Positions 53,611 to 64,000 of a stretch of DNA of 64,000 nt are shown one piece after another. The DNA comes from Actinernus sp. WN-2022 (lineage: Eukaryota; Cnidaria; Anthozoa; Actiniaria; Actinernidae). Within the stretch, counting starts at the first letter, position 1, and the number at the start of each line of letters is the position of its first letter. The notes beneath the pieces are model-generated. The model was given only the letters and a program-made list of their open reading frames with translations. It searched no databases and was not told where the DNA came from. The translations under genes and the position numbers were made by a program. The DNA lies in assembly GCA_030867875.1 (NCBI GenBank), contig JAOWCC010001589.1, forward strand, positions 79,011,537-79,075,536, in the 5' to 3' direction.

Positions 53611-55125
53611 ATCTCCATACTGCCAATGGAGGAGACCTCCTTGAGGTAATAAGTTCCCTACTGCCCACCATGGAAGACCTCCATAAGGTCATGAAATCCA
53701 AAACGCGGAAGGTGAGAGACCCTCTTGAGGTCAAAAATTCCATATTGCTAATGGTGAAAACCTCCTTGAGGTGATAAACTGCTGAACCTCCTTGAGGTCA
53801 ATGATTCCAATCATTGGCAGAGGACCTCCTTGAGGTCAATGGAAAAGACTTCCTTGAAGTCATAATTCCATACTGCTGATGGAGAGAGACAACCTTGAGG
53901 TCAAAGACCTCCTTGAGGTCATGAACTCCATATTGCCAATGGTGAAAGGCCTCCTTGAGGTCATAATAATAATAATAATAATATTCTTTATTTAAAGAGG
54001 GTAACACCCAAAAGCAAAGCTTACAAACTTGTGGCCCTCAACTACTAATTTAAGTATAAAATATAACTTTACATATACATGTAGGTAGCAAATATGATAA
54101 AAACTACAGATAAAACTAAGATGTGCATTATATACAATTGAAATCAGAACCACAATTACTAACTAATAACATATAGCTAAATCAATCTAATATAATCTAG
54201 AAATTGAACAAGTACATATATATTGACTAGAGACAGAGATTAAGATAAGTGAATTACAAAAAGCTAAACTTTAAAATGGTCAATTAACTTCTGTTGCAAT
54301 AAAATATTATAAAAGTATTTGGACTTGAACATATTCAAAGAGGATACATCTTTAACATCAACTGGTAATGAATTCCACAATGATGAGGCTCTAAAAGCAA
54401 ATGATCTGCCGCCTGCTGTTGTTAGGGATATCTTTGGAATCTGTACATTAAACCTAGACGAACGAGTGTGTATTCTGTGTACTTTCTTAATAGGTTTAAT
54501 GCCCTCTGAAAGATAGGCTCACAGGTGCATAGCCATTTAAAATCTTAAACATTAATATACAGCTCAAGTAATTACAGACTTCATGGATAGGAATCCAGCT
54601 AAGTGTATTATTTTAAATAAGGGAACGGAAGGGCTAAGTGCAGGTGCACCTAATATAATTCGAGCAGCTCGTTTTTGTAATCTAAGGCGGTACTTACCTT
54701 CTATGGAGCATCCACCCCAAACTGTGGCACAGTACTCGATCACAGGCTTAATTAGTGCATTATAAAATAGTATTCTTTCTGCATGAGGTATGTACCTTTT
54801 ATTACGGTTAAGTAATCCGATGCGTTGCGAAACCTTCTTTTCAGTATAATCAATGTGGATATTCCATGATAATGATTTGTCAATATGTACACCAAGTAGT
54901 TTAATCGATTCAGTTGACTGCAGTTTCGTGTTATTGACTTCAATGCTTATATCGCGATCGAGCGCCGAAATTTTGCGTTTGCTTCCAACGAGCATGACTT
55001 TCGTTTTCGTGGTGTTGATAACCATTTTATTATGAGAAGCCCATATTGCCAATGGTGATAGACCTCCTTGAGGTCATGAGCTCCATTATTCCCAATGGTG
55101 AAAGGCCTCCTTGAGGTCAGCATTG
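53611..55125. repeat. ~43-bp minisatellite gacctccttgaggtcatga, interrupted
   Basis: Units of gacctccttgaggtcatgaa plus ttccatattgccaatggtga, at 53626-53965 and 55045-55125. Each contains the palindrome gacctccttgaggtc. A LINE fragment (53966-55045) splits it. Related single units occur at ~49715-49770 and ~51785-51825. Confidence 0.85.
53966..55045 (-). pseudogene. 5'-truncated LINE inserted in the minisatellite
   Basis: On the - strand, 55052-54564 is open and encodes the RT C-terminal region: MVINTTKTKVMLVGS, KLLGVHIDKSLSWNIHID, KRYIPHAERILFYNALIKPV, IEYCATVWGG and LQKRAARIILG. Frames then break through the 3' UTR to an (aat)n tail at 53966-53985. The RT catalytic domain is absent. Typical target-primed 5' truncation. 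Confidence 0.85.
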
Positions 55126-56510
55126 ACGTCATATATTTTACATATCATCAATTTTCTCGAAGTCTAGACCTAAACTTTTAAAACGACCTTAAGTGCCGGC
55201 CCTTGTAGTCTGAATATAGGCCTTCAAGACTGCAAAGTTTAAAAAAATTGTACGATCTCGAGCGTTTTCGAAAAAAATTGGGTCGAATATTTTCGTTTAA
55301 AAAATAAACAATTCGCCTTACTTTCTGTTTAGTCGTTGAGAACTGTGTTTTCCAGACCGATTCAAGCGATGGTTTTAGCATATTTCATACCTGTGGCATA
55401 TATAACCCGCGATGTGGCTGCACTAATCTTGGCTCCTGTTTTTTCGTACATTCTTCACCGTTATTGATGCATCCAGCTGTGTACAATAATACCACAGGCA
55501 AGCTAACTACCCAAGAAGAAGAACAAGAAGTCTTCTCAGTCTGAGAGGAAATACTTGTCCTGCTAATTGGAATTTTACCAAATAATTGTCATTTTTCAAC
55601 ACTTCTCAACAGTTTTTTCTATAACTGTCTTCAAGCTCGTGCTCATTGGAACAGTTGCAGTGTTTGTGTACGCCACTGGGAAAACCGTCACCTTGTCCAA
55701 CGGACCATCCTGCAAGGGTGTTCGGAAAACTAAGACCCCCAAAACGAAGATGCCTAAGACCCCTAATTATAAGATGCCCAAAAAATCGAAAAAAGCAGAA
55801 TTACTATGAAATCAGTATAACAAGAGCTAGCAGGCTATGAAATTAAGGTATTATAAAAATACTATGAAAACTGTATGTTACGGTGTAAATACTATATATT
55901 TTCATAGGATATACATATGCAAAGTTACATGCAGCACTTGCTTCCAAATTTGCATGCAGTTAGAACATTCATGAACACCCTTATTAGCCATCACATGGTA
56001 AAAATTGAACATTGTGGATTTCACAAGGCAAAGTTTGTTTGGCACCTCACAAATCCATGTCCAGAGGAAACACACCCAAACAATTCTTGATAGAACAAAT
56101 TGGAACTCTTTCCCATCCAATTGGTGCGGCGGTGATTTTCAACTCCAAAACGAGGCATCCTTTCGATTGGACTTCCGGTGTCTCATCAAAGTGTGAAGAG
56201 GTGTTTGGGACGGCGAAATGAGAGGTGACAAAAATCATTTCTCGGTACTTGTTGAATGTTTGGTCATGAAACTTGGAGAAAACGGCGACTCTAGCGCGCT
56301 ATCACGTAATCAATCTTGCGCGAGTGATCACGTAATCTACCATAGGATTTGTAATAGCCACAAATCGTGAGCTTGGGCTGCCTGTGGTTTATGTAGAGTG
56401 CACGGTTGTTTCGAGCAGGACATTAGGTTCCAGGCCATCGCGCGGTCAACTATTGTTGCTATGCACATTTTTGCAAGTTTAAGTCCTTGACAACGAAAAT
56501 GGCGGCGAAG
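55126..56510. other. mixed AT-rich region, one small unassigned frame
   Basis: The frame 55567-55809 (+) would encode a peptide with a hydrophobic segment (FKLVLIGTVAVFVYATG) and a Lys/Pro-rich tail (KTPKTKMPKTPNYKMPKKSK). I recognise no family and no splice or promoter context supports it. The rest shows no gene or bordered repeat. Confidence 0.3.
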
Positions 56511-57889
56511 TAGCCTGATTTTCAGACGGTACGAGGTCGTTCGCTCACTTCCTCCCCCTCCCCGTCTGATTCATGTTCCTGACGTCATAATTTCAACCAA
56601 TCAGAGTGAACTTTACACTTTTGGCAAAGTCTGGAATTTAAGGAATGTTGCTCGCATATTTTTCTAAGAACTTGAGCAGCGTGTCGACTGAAGTTGTAAA
56701 GTTTTCAGGATTTCGAAGCTACATGAATATCCAGAGCACAAGAAAGCATTGGAATCGTTCATTCATCGAAAGGAAGTGTTTGTAAATCTACGTACGGGCT
56801 TTGGTAAATCACTAATCTTCCTCTGCTTACAAATCTCATGCATTCGATCTGAAACATTCTCCTAGGTTTTTAGATTTTAGAAGACCAAATCTTTCATAGA
56901 ATATTATGATTTTTCTGCAGGAGTGAACACACATACTAAGTACGTTATGGAAAACGGTTTCATGGCACTTGGGTGAATACTTTCGTTTTCAGAATTATGA
57001 ACACACTTCCGTAAGTTAAACCAACTACCTGAAATTGTCAATAACGTACAGAGGTACGAGGCTTTGGAACAGTCTCGGTAATGACCAAAGGTCAACTGCA
57101 TCACTTAATAGTTTTAAAATTAATCTTAAAAGAAACACTGAACTACTGTAAATAACTGAATAGAATAAGTTAATTAGTATAAGTTAATTAGTTTTATTAT
57201 TACTATTATTATTATTATTATTAGAGTAGAATAGCGTAGTTATAAGCACGACCACATCAGCAATGCTGTAAATTTATTGTGGGTAAATAAATATTATTAT
57301 TATTATTATTATTAAGTTCATGTCATCTAAACTTTGCACAAAATGTCTGGTTAAAACAATCTCTGATACCAAAAAACTACACTAGGACAACTTTAGCTTA
57401 GGGTCTCGTGTGACTAATCGGCATACATATCAAGTTTCAAAACGTTTTAAAAATAAAAGTAAAAGCGTAAAAGTTCTAAGATCACAGTCATAACCTTTAC
57501 GGCATCAGGCTGATATTTCTTGTATGCATTCTCATACACTGTCCTGCAAATACTGCACGCAAACTTCCGTTTAAAAAGTCCTGCTCTCCAAAGAACCACA
57601 GCAGCTCAAACAGGATACCATTCTGAGAAATCGACAGAAGTTTGAAGCTGTAGAATGTTTTTTTTCCAGTGTATGAAAGCTGATAGATCCAACTAGTAAA
57701 AGCCACCATGCCACTGCACGACTGTTCTACACTTCACGCTTCAATTATTACGCATGTTCGTATTGGCTTATTGTAAAAACAAAGGTTGATGACGTCAGAA
57801 ACATGAAAGTCTATGAAGTCTATGAAGTCCATCAGACGGGGAGGGGGAGGAGTGAGCGGACAACCTCGTACCGTCTGAAAATCAGGTTA
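56511..57889. mobile_element. TIR element tagcctgattttcagacggt
   Basis: Ends tagcctgattttcagacggt...cccgtctga and the complement at 57830-57889; TIR ~58 bases. Both sides carry gacgtca a little further in. No intact 9-bp duplication is visible. The ends resemble the 20284-25093 and 14921-15004 elements (TAGCCTGA/G). A LINE 3' end (57047-57313) lies inside. Confidence 0.8.
57047..57313 (+). mobile_element. LINE 3' end with (tta)n tail
   Basis: 57047-57151 encodes YRGTRLWNSLGNDQRSTASL then NSFKINLKRNTELL and stop, the extreme C-terminus of a non-LTR RT. It is followed by ttattatta runs at 57194-57222 and 57290-57313. Confidence 0.7.
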
Positions 57890-58344
57890 CTGTTGCACCT
57901 GCGTCATAAAATCGTAAAATTCACTTCCCCTTCGTCTAACTATTGAAAATAACCAGCTCAATAGCGAAACGAATAATTTTTCTTTGGCTTCGTAATGTTT
58001 TTTTCTAAAGTTGGGGCCAAACACGAACCAATTAACAATTAGAACTTGAAGATCGATTTTCGTACAGTACCAACAGTGGCTGCAATTATTACTCGGGCTG
58101 CACATGCGTTAAAGGTCAAGTTCACCACCAATCAGATCGCACTGTGCTGGTCACGTAACACTCGCCAGGTTAATATATTTACACAATTCAATACAGTAAA
58201 TCAAAATGGTCGACCCGCGAGGGCGAAAGCCTTCCAACAGGCTCAGGATATTTCAACTGGCGCTCTTGTTCACCATAAAAATACATGAACAACCAGGAGC
58301 CGTAATACATTCGATCAGCGCTGTCTGGACAGATCCAATGTACA

Positions 58345-59000
58345 ATGTACGAAGCCGGACAGTCTGAAGCGTCCCTAAATGCTCTTGGGTGGTTGACATT
58401 ACAGGAGCATAGAGCTCAAATGAAGGCAAAACTTATGTTCAAGATACTCCATGGTTTAGCACCTTCGAGGCTGTGTCATTTATTTCAAAAATTTAATCAA
58501 ACTAGCAGTTATAACTTGAGAGGATCTTCTAGTAAGCTAGTCATGCCTCGTCCAAGAACCGAATTCTTAAAGAAAAGCTGGAGTTACAATGGTGCAAAGT
58601 CATGGAATACCTTGCCAACTGAAGTAAGGGACTGCGAATCGTTTAATTCCTTCTGCAATCTCATTTCTTCCTCTATTAACCGTTAGCATGCATCATTCCT
58701 TTCCTTCCGTACTTTTAAACTTTTAAACAATTAGTAACGCTACCATTAAATCAGCAGTTGACATTATAGTATATTATAATGTCATATTATTGTAAATACG
58801 TATCATGTGTTTTTAACACATCTTAAATACCTTTATATATATTTATGCATTATATGTGTTTTTAGCACATTTAAGTAGTCATCGACTTTTGTATTATAGT
58901 TTTAATTAATTGTATTGTTCACGCCCTTCATGGAAATCAGCTACAAGTTGTAGAGGCTAGCATGCCTAAATAAAGTTATTGATTGATTGATTGATTGATT
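58345..59000 (+). mobile_element. LINE 3' end with (ttga)n tail
   Basis: 58345-58686 encodes a 113-residue frame: LGWLTLQEHRAQMKAKLMFK, ILHGLAPSRLCHLFQ, YNLRGSSSKLVMPRPRTEFL, SYNGAKSWNTLPTEVRDCES and a stop. This is the classic LINE RT C-terminus. The 3' UTR ends cctaaataaagttattga followed by (ttga)n at 58976-59000. Confidence 0.85.
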
Positions 59001-61269
59001 TAGAAACGTAAGCGAAATACAATATCCAAACACGTTTGGATATCAACGGGTATCGAATTATAATCAAAGGTTAGATTTCGTCAGGCGCGCTCAGATAAGA
59101 AAGTTAAAAGCTCTCAGACTAGGCGAGACAAGGAGATATCAATTTCAATGATCTATTCCATCGTGGGCAATTATGCAATACAACTTAAATTTGGGTCAGG
59201 TCTTGTACAGCTAAGGCATGTTTTACGACAGAATAACCAGAGTCTTTCTACTGGATTGAGAGCTCGAGACATTATACATGTCTGCTAATATGGGGAAAAC
59301 TGAAACAAAAAATGAACTTTGACGGCAGAAACCCTCATTGAGCCAAGCGGAATATTTACATGATCCGCTAAGATTTTTACAAATCTTAGTTAAGCAGATG
59401 TTTTCAGTGTATGCCAACTGAAATGCTGTGCTCGTTTTCTGGTTACGGCTCAGTGGGCATGCAACTACACGAACAAGAAGCATGAACTGCCAGCAAAGAG
59501 AGAGGAAAAAGTACTTGAAATGCACAGCGCTAGCTGAAGTAGGGAATATATATAATATCTGAGATGTTAAATTATGTTACTGTGAAGAGGATCAAAATTC
59601 AAGTTTTGCAGCTTGAGACTGTCTTCTGCCGTGACTCGTGAGAGAAATTGAAAAAGATTTAGCTGTTTCATTCAGACACTGGCAAATTTATTGAAAGCTA
59701 CGGGCTTACTTTATGAGATTATTATTCATTGTGGAATGAAAGGAAACAGGTTAGCTGAAAGTTAAGTTCGAGGTAGGCTGCGACTTTCATTCCGATTCAG
59801 TGCATACATTGTTTGTGCACGAAGGTGGGATGCTGCCACCAACACTATATACCAAAAGATCCAAAACGAAAGATTCAGTTACGTAAGTACTGTAAGTAAA
59901 CTCTTTTTGATTTGAATAAATTTCCTCTCAGTTTGTCTGTTAATGTACTTTTTCTTCTAATTATCGCTTTATTTAACATCTCTGTGATAAATTATTTGAA
60001 AGGTCAACTGAACTCAGTCTTGTGTCGATAAGCGCAAACGTTTTTGTAAAACAGTCTGTGAATTTGAGAAGCGGACTTAGAAGAGCTTTCTCATTAGGAA
60101 TTACAATTTTTTTATTGCTATGAAATTTATGTTTCATTTCACATTTATTCATACAGTTTTAGCCGGACATTTCCCCGAGTTTTTGATCTATTTTCAATCA
60201 AATTCAAAGTATTGCATTTATACACTTGAATTGCCAGTATTCTGTTGTTCAAATCCTGCGTTATCATAGTCATGTCATAAAAGCAATTAATAGACCAGAT
60301 GTTTTTATGACGTTCTCACTGGCGAATTAAAGCACGACTTGTTACTAAGAGGATTTCAAATGAAAGTGTATTTCATCTTCAATCTCATGTGGCCCGAGTG
60401 AAAGCCCAGATGGGCTCTTGTCTGTTGAACAAGTGGTGTTTACAGACGATCGGAGCAATTCCCATTAATAGGTAAGACATTGATATTAGCTTTGATTCAT
60501 GTACTTTGTATATCTGTTGTTAAATTTTTGCTAACAATTGTTTTGCATGTGACTTCTGGGTCGTGTTTAACAAGGGCTTTTTGGTGATTACATTCCTAAT
60601 GCCACGATTTGTTTACAATTATTGTAGTATCAGATGGCAACACTGGACCTCCATCTACTCAACATACAGGAGTGCTACTGTTACTATCTGGTGTAGAAGG
60701 GGCAGTTATAAAAGAAGCACTTCATGAATATATGCAAATCCTATGACAAGTGTAATTTTCACGCCTTTTTATGCTGAAATTCTGAAAAACCATGTGCATG
60801 CGTGCTGGTGTTGCTTGACAAGTGCCTTGCATTGTCTCAGTGTATTTGTTGAAAAATCCTTATTCATCCAGTAGAAACTAATTTCTTTCATTATTCACAT
60901 TAGGGAGATATTTAATCTTTACATTTAGACTAGTAAAGCCAGGTGCAATCACTTGACAGTACATATAAAAGTGAAATTCTTTACTGATAAGTATGTGTAG
61001 TTGCATCTAACCCTAGAAAATATTTATTGTAGTACACTAGTCCCTACAATCTCGAACCTACCCATCCAGCCCTAGGCATATATGTGGGGTATTTGACAAC
61101 TTCGTCTGTCCCAGGGTGGAGGCCAGCAAAGAAAGTTTAGGGCCAGGGAATTGGTCAAAGAGAGCAAAATTAATACATGTATAGGGATATTTTTACATCT
61201 TGCACTCATTCCAAAGCATGGTTGGGTCACTACATGATGTACAATGTAGCTTAGCTGACAACACAGTGG
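59001..61269. other. no gene or bordered repeat recognised
   Basis: The - strand frame 59525-59223 starts with a signal-peptide-like MHFKYFFLSLCWQFMLLVRV followed by a Cys-containing stretch, but nothing corroborates it and an acceptor-like tttttgtttcag falls within it. The remainder is AT-rich and shows no conserved protein motif or inverted repeat. Confidence 0.4.
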
Positions 61270-62097
61270 TGCAGTTAGGGAGTGTTCATTATTTATGGCT
61301 TGGGGGGGGAGGGGGGGGGGGGGGAGGTCAACAAAAGTTTTAAGTGCTTTTTAGGGGGGTCATCAAATATTTTACCTACTCCTTGGGGGGGGGGTCATCA
61401 AAGTTTTGACATACCTGTCATGTAAAATGAAATTGCTGTTGTAATGCTAAGCCAATGTTTAGTATCCAGAACACAGGAAACCAGTGTTTTAGAGAGCAGT
61501 AAAATCTCAAAAATTGAGGCTAGGGCCTTCTGTCCTCGCAACATTTAAAAAAAAAAATTCTACTTTGTTTCCTTTATACACAGGATGGTATTCTCTAAGC
61601 TGACATGATCAAAGGCACATCCCCATAGATAATGCATTGGTGTTGAGGAGATTAGTTAATGCCAATACCGAGCTCTTTTTCTTTTATTTATTTGAGACTA
61701 TGGAACAATACAATATGATGCACTAGAATGCAATATTATGCACAAATTAATGGTACAATTTCATGTACCCATCCGGGAAGGACGGCGAGGTAGAGATTTT
61801 CAGAAGAATACATGTATATATGTGTTTTCTACTAAACAAAGGTAATGTATCATGGAAAATACCATAAATCTAATAAATTTAATAGATTACATGTATATCC
61901 CATTTGCATTCTTTCTTGTACATCCATCTTTTTTTTGGGGGGGGGGGGCAATAAAGTTTTGAGCAATTTTATAGGGGGGTCATCTAAGTTTTAATTCATT
62001 CATAGGGGGGTCATAAAAGTTTAACATGAGAAGCAGATGAAATGCCGACCCCCCCCCCCCCCCCCCAAGCCACAAATAATGAAAACTCCCTTACAAT
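61270..62097. mobile_element. GACCCCCC-family DNA element, copy B (complete ends)
   Basis: Imperfect TIRs agggagtgttcattatttat and the complement of acaaataatgaaaactccct. Next to both lie G/C homopolymer runs (61303-61325; 62048-62066). Repeated ggggggtcatcaaagtttt-type motifs sit at 61355-61405 and 61935-62025. Homologous to 25738-26630 in reverse orientation over most of its length. No transposase. Confidence 0.8.
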
Positions 62098-64000
62098 ATC
62101 TAAATTAAAAATGATAAATATTTTTAAATGGCAAATAGTAAAAATATTGTCAAATGCTCCACAACAACTTCATTTAAAATTTTAGACAAAAAATAGCTTT
62201 AACCTATTATACATGTACATGCAGTCTACCTGTACATGCAAATACAGAAATGCCCATCCTCCTCCTCCCCACTAAAAAAAAGGCAAAACAGAAAGACAGA
62301 CACTTGATTCATATGCAAGACCCACGCAGTGTATAAGAAATATTAACTCCAATAAAGAACCAGCGTTATTCTTGTGCCTGGTGCCATAACATACATGTAC
62401 TGTTGTTAATTAAAAATGTAAATAGTGACATACCCAGAGTTGTCAATAGAAGCCAGCAACCTGTAAATTCCGCTGGTTGTCAGGTTAAAAGTAGCTGCCT
62501 GTTTTGCCGAAATTTTCGTACTTTTATGACATTGTCACCAACTCTAGATCTATCTATCTTGTAACCAGCTGTGAAACACTATGTAGCCTCGTTTCAATTT
62601 CTACTGACAACCCAGACAATAATGGTAGCCATTTTCCCCCTCATCATCTGAACACCCCTTCATAACGAATATATATTTTTGACATTTCACCTATTAAAGA
62701 TGATTGAAACAACTTAGAAACCTATACTATGCACATGGAAATACCATATGAACTGTGCAGTACTCTAAGGAAATGGGCATGATACAGTCATTATACATGT
62801 ACAATACTCACATGAGAGAAAAGTGGCATCCATTGTAATGAATGGTACAATGTATGGCAAAATTGATTAAAGCTCCTACATTGTACATGTACCACATTTC
62901 TGCTTTACCTTGTTCAGCAAGCATATTCCTCAGTACTTTAATTTCTTCCTATTTCAATCCATGATACAGAAAAACCTGGAGTCTGTACTTTTACCTACAA
63001 AAACTTGAATCGTGCAAGTACAAGTGCATGCAGATGATTTGTACTTGTTTTTGGACTTTGTTAGTTTCATAGGGAATTGTGGTCAAATGTACAGACTCCA
63101 TCTTTCTGTATGGTACTAGGCTAAAGAAGGCATTTACTAGGGACCAAAATAAAACTTCACAGGCTGAGCACTTACAGGTATTTTTTTTATTCTGAGGCAT
63201 CAAAATACACATTCAGAGAATCACGTAATCCTAAACACATGGACACTGCTAGGTCTCAGTTCTCTTGGGGAGCAAGGGTGTAATGTCCATACATGTACAC
63301 CATGAATTCAGGTATAATTGAATCTGAGCCAGCTGATCATGTGAATAAGTGTATAAAGAGGCATGTCATAGGAGTTCCATCCCTGGAATGCCTGTATGGT
63401 TCCCTCTGTCAATTAAGTAAAGAAAGGATACTTAAAAAACAAACTAACTATTGTATTACTATATACAATGTACATGTACATTGTTCTGGCTAGAACTTTT
63501 GCTCAAATCACCCATATCTCATTTTCTCTATGGGTCATTCTTTAGGAACCCTTTGTTAATAAGGGCCCTGTTTGCGATACAAGTATGCAACCCATGTGGC
63601 TCCAAGTATTCGTTAATGGGGGCCTTTCTGAAACTACATGTATAGTGCCAATGGCACAAGGCTCATGTACATGTATATACAAAATGGTGAGAAGTTGGTG
63701 TTTTGACAATACGATACAATACAATAATAATTTATTAACGTGGTCAGAAACACTTAGCTATATAAATGATGTCCCTGAGGGAGCAATCCAGATATTTTAC
63801 AGGTTTGACACAACAAAAAGAAAATTAGATAAAATGTGTTTTGTGATAATTGGATAGTTAAAATATTTTATATACGACTAATGTTTTGATATAATTATTA
63901 TTAAAACTATAAAAGATACAATATTCCATAGTGATTGATTTTATAACTAATATCGAAGACAATGGTTGAGAGCACACAAAAAAAGTCAATATTCTAGAAA
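62098..64000. other. no gene recognised; scattered tacatgtaca words
   Basis: AT-rich. The segment from ~63714 (acaatacaataataatttattaa) resembles a LINE 3' tail in - orientation, but no RT-coding sequence follows before the window ends. No exon of MAO was found here. Confidence 0.35.

Noticed and set aside
59223..59525. Secreted Cys-containing peptide exon on the - strand
   Set aside because: A signal-peptide-like start alone is weak; no cysteine framework, neighbouring exon or family match could be recognised.
47787..64000. Search for the missing first MAO exon(s) (GxGxxG FAD motif)
   Set aside because: No - strand segment with a convincing VVVGxGxxG plus splice sites was seen by eye; it is probably outside the window, though a short exon could have been missed.

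Overview
This window looks like nuclear DNA of a marine invertebrate, most likely a stony coral or another anthozoan. I infer this from the AT-rich background, abundant palindromic tacatgtaca words, intron-split genes, and dense mixed repeats (fold-back MITEs, tRNA-type SINEs, non-LTR, Ty3/gypsy, Penelope-like and tyrosine-recombinase elements). The species is an inference from style and is not proven by any marker. There are no bacterial operons, CRISPR arrays, rRNA genes or clear functional tRNA genes.

Two host genes can be reconstructed exon by exon, arranged tail to tail. On the + strand, seven exons between 2112 and 14370 encode the C-terminal ~246 residues of a DHRS7-like short-chain dehydrogenase/reductase. 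Its N-terminal nucleotide-binding exon lies upstream of the window. One of its introns is GC-AG. On the - strand, fifteen exons between 47759 and 27252 encode the C-terminal 472 residues of a flavin-containing monoamine oxidase (MAO), including the FAD-linking cysteine and the C-terminal membrane anchor. Its first exon(s) lie beyond 47759 and I could not find them. All exon phases join without a frame break in both genes, apart from an ambiguity at the DHRS7 3' end.

Almost everything else is repetitive. 1-2100, 2800-7700 and 11600-15500 hold fold-back/TIR elements in and beside DHRS7 introns. 7709-9172 and 10112-10502 are tandem arrays. 16195-17299 is a LINE remnant and 17320-18370 a broken gene. 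20284-25093 is a 4.8-kb TIR element with a 9-bp target duplication; it contains a head-to-head palindrome of two truncated Penelope-like endonuclease ends and two further nested TIR elements. 25738-26940 are more DNA elements. 27516-31470 is a ~73-bp minisatellite filling the last MAO intron. 34366-38300 is a decayed Ty3/gypsy element inside another MAO intron, itself split by a TIR element that carries long 11-bp arrays. 47787-55125 holds a TTAA element, a broken tyrosine-recombinase element, a second copy of the 11-bp-array transposon, a TIR element with clustered CGCAAGAA motifs, and a minisatellite split by a LINE. 56511-62097 holds more TIR and LINE ends.

The least ordinary content is this set of non-autonomous DNA transposons with recoverable ends and target duplications. 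Several carry dense subterminal short-repeat arrays, and two are present as paired copies that date or polarise nested insertions. I found no convincing new multi-gene system.
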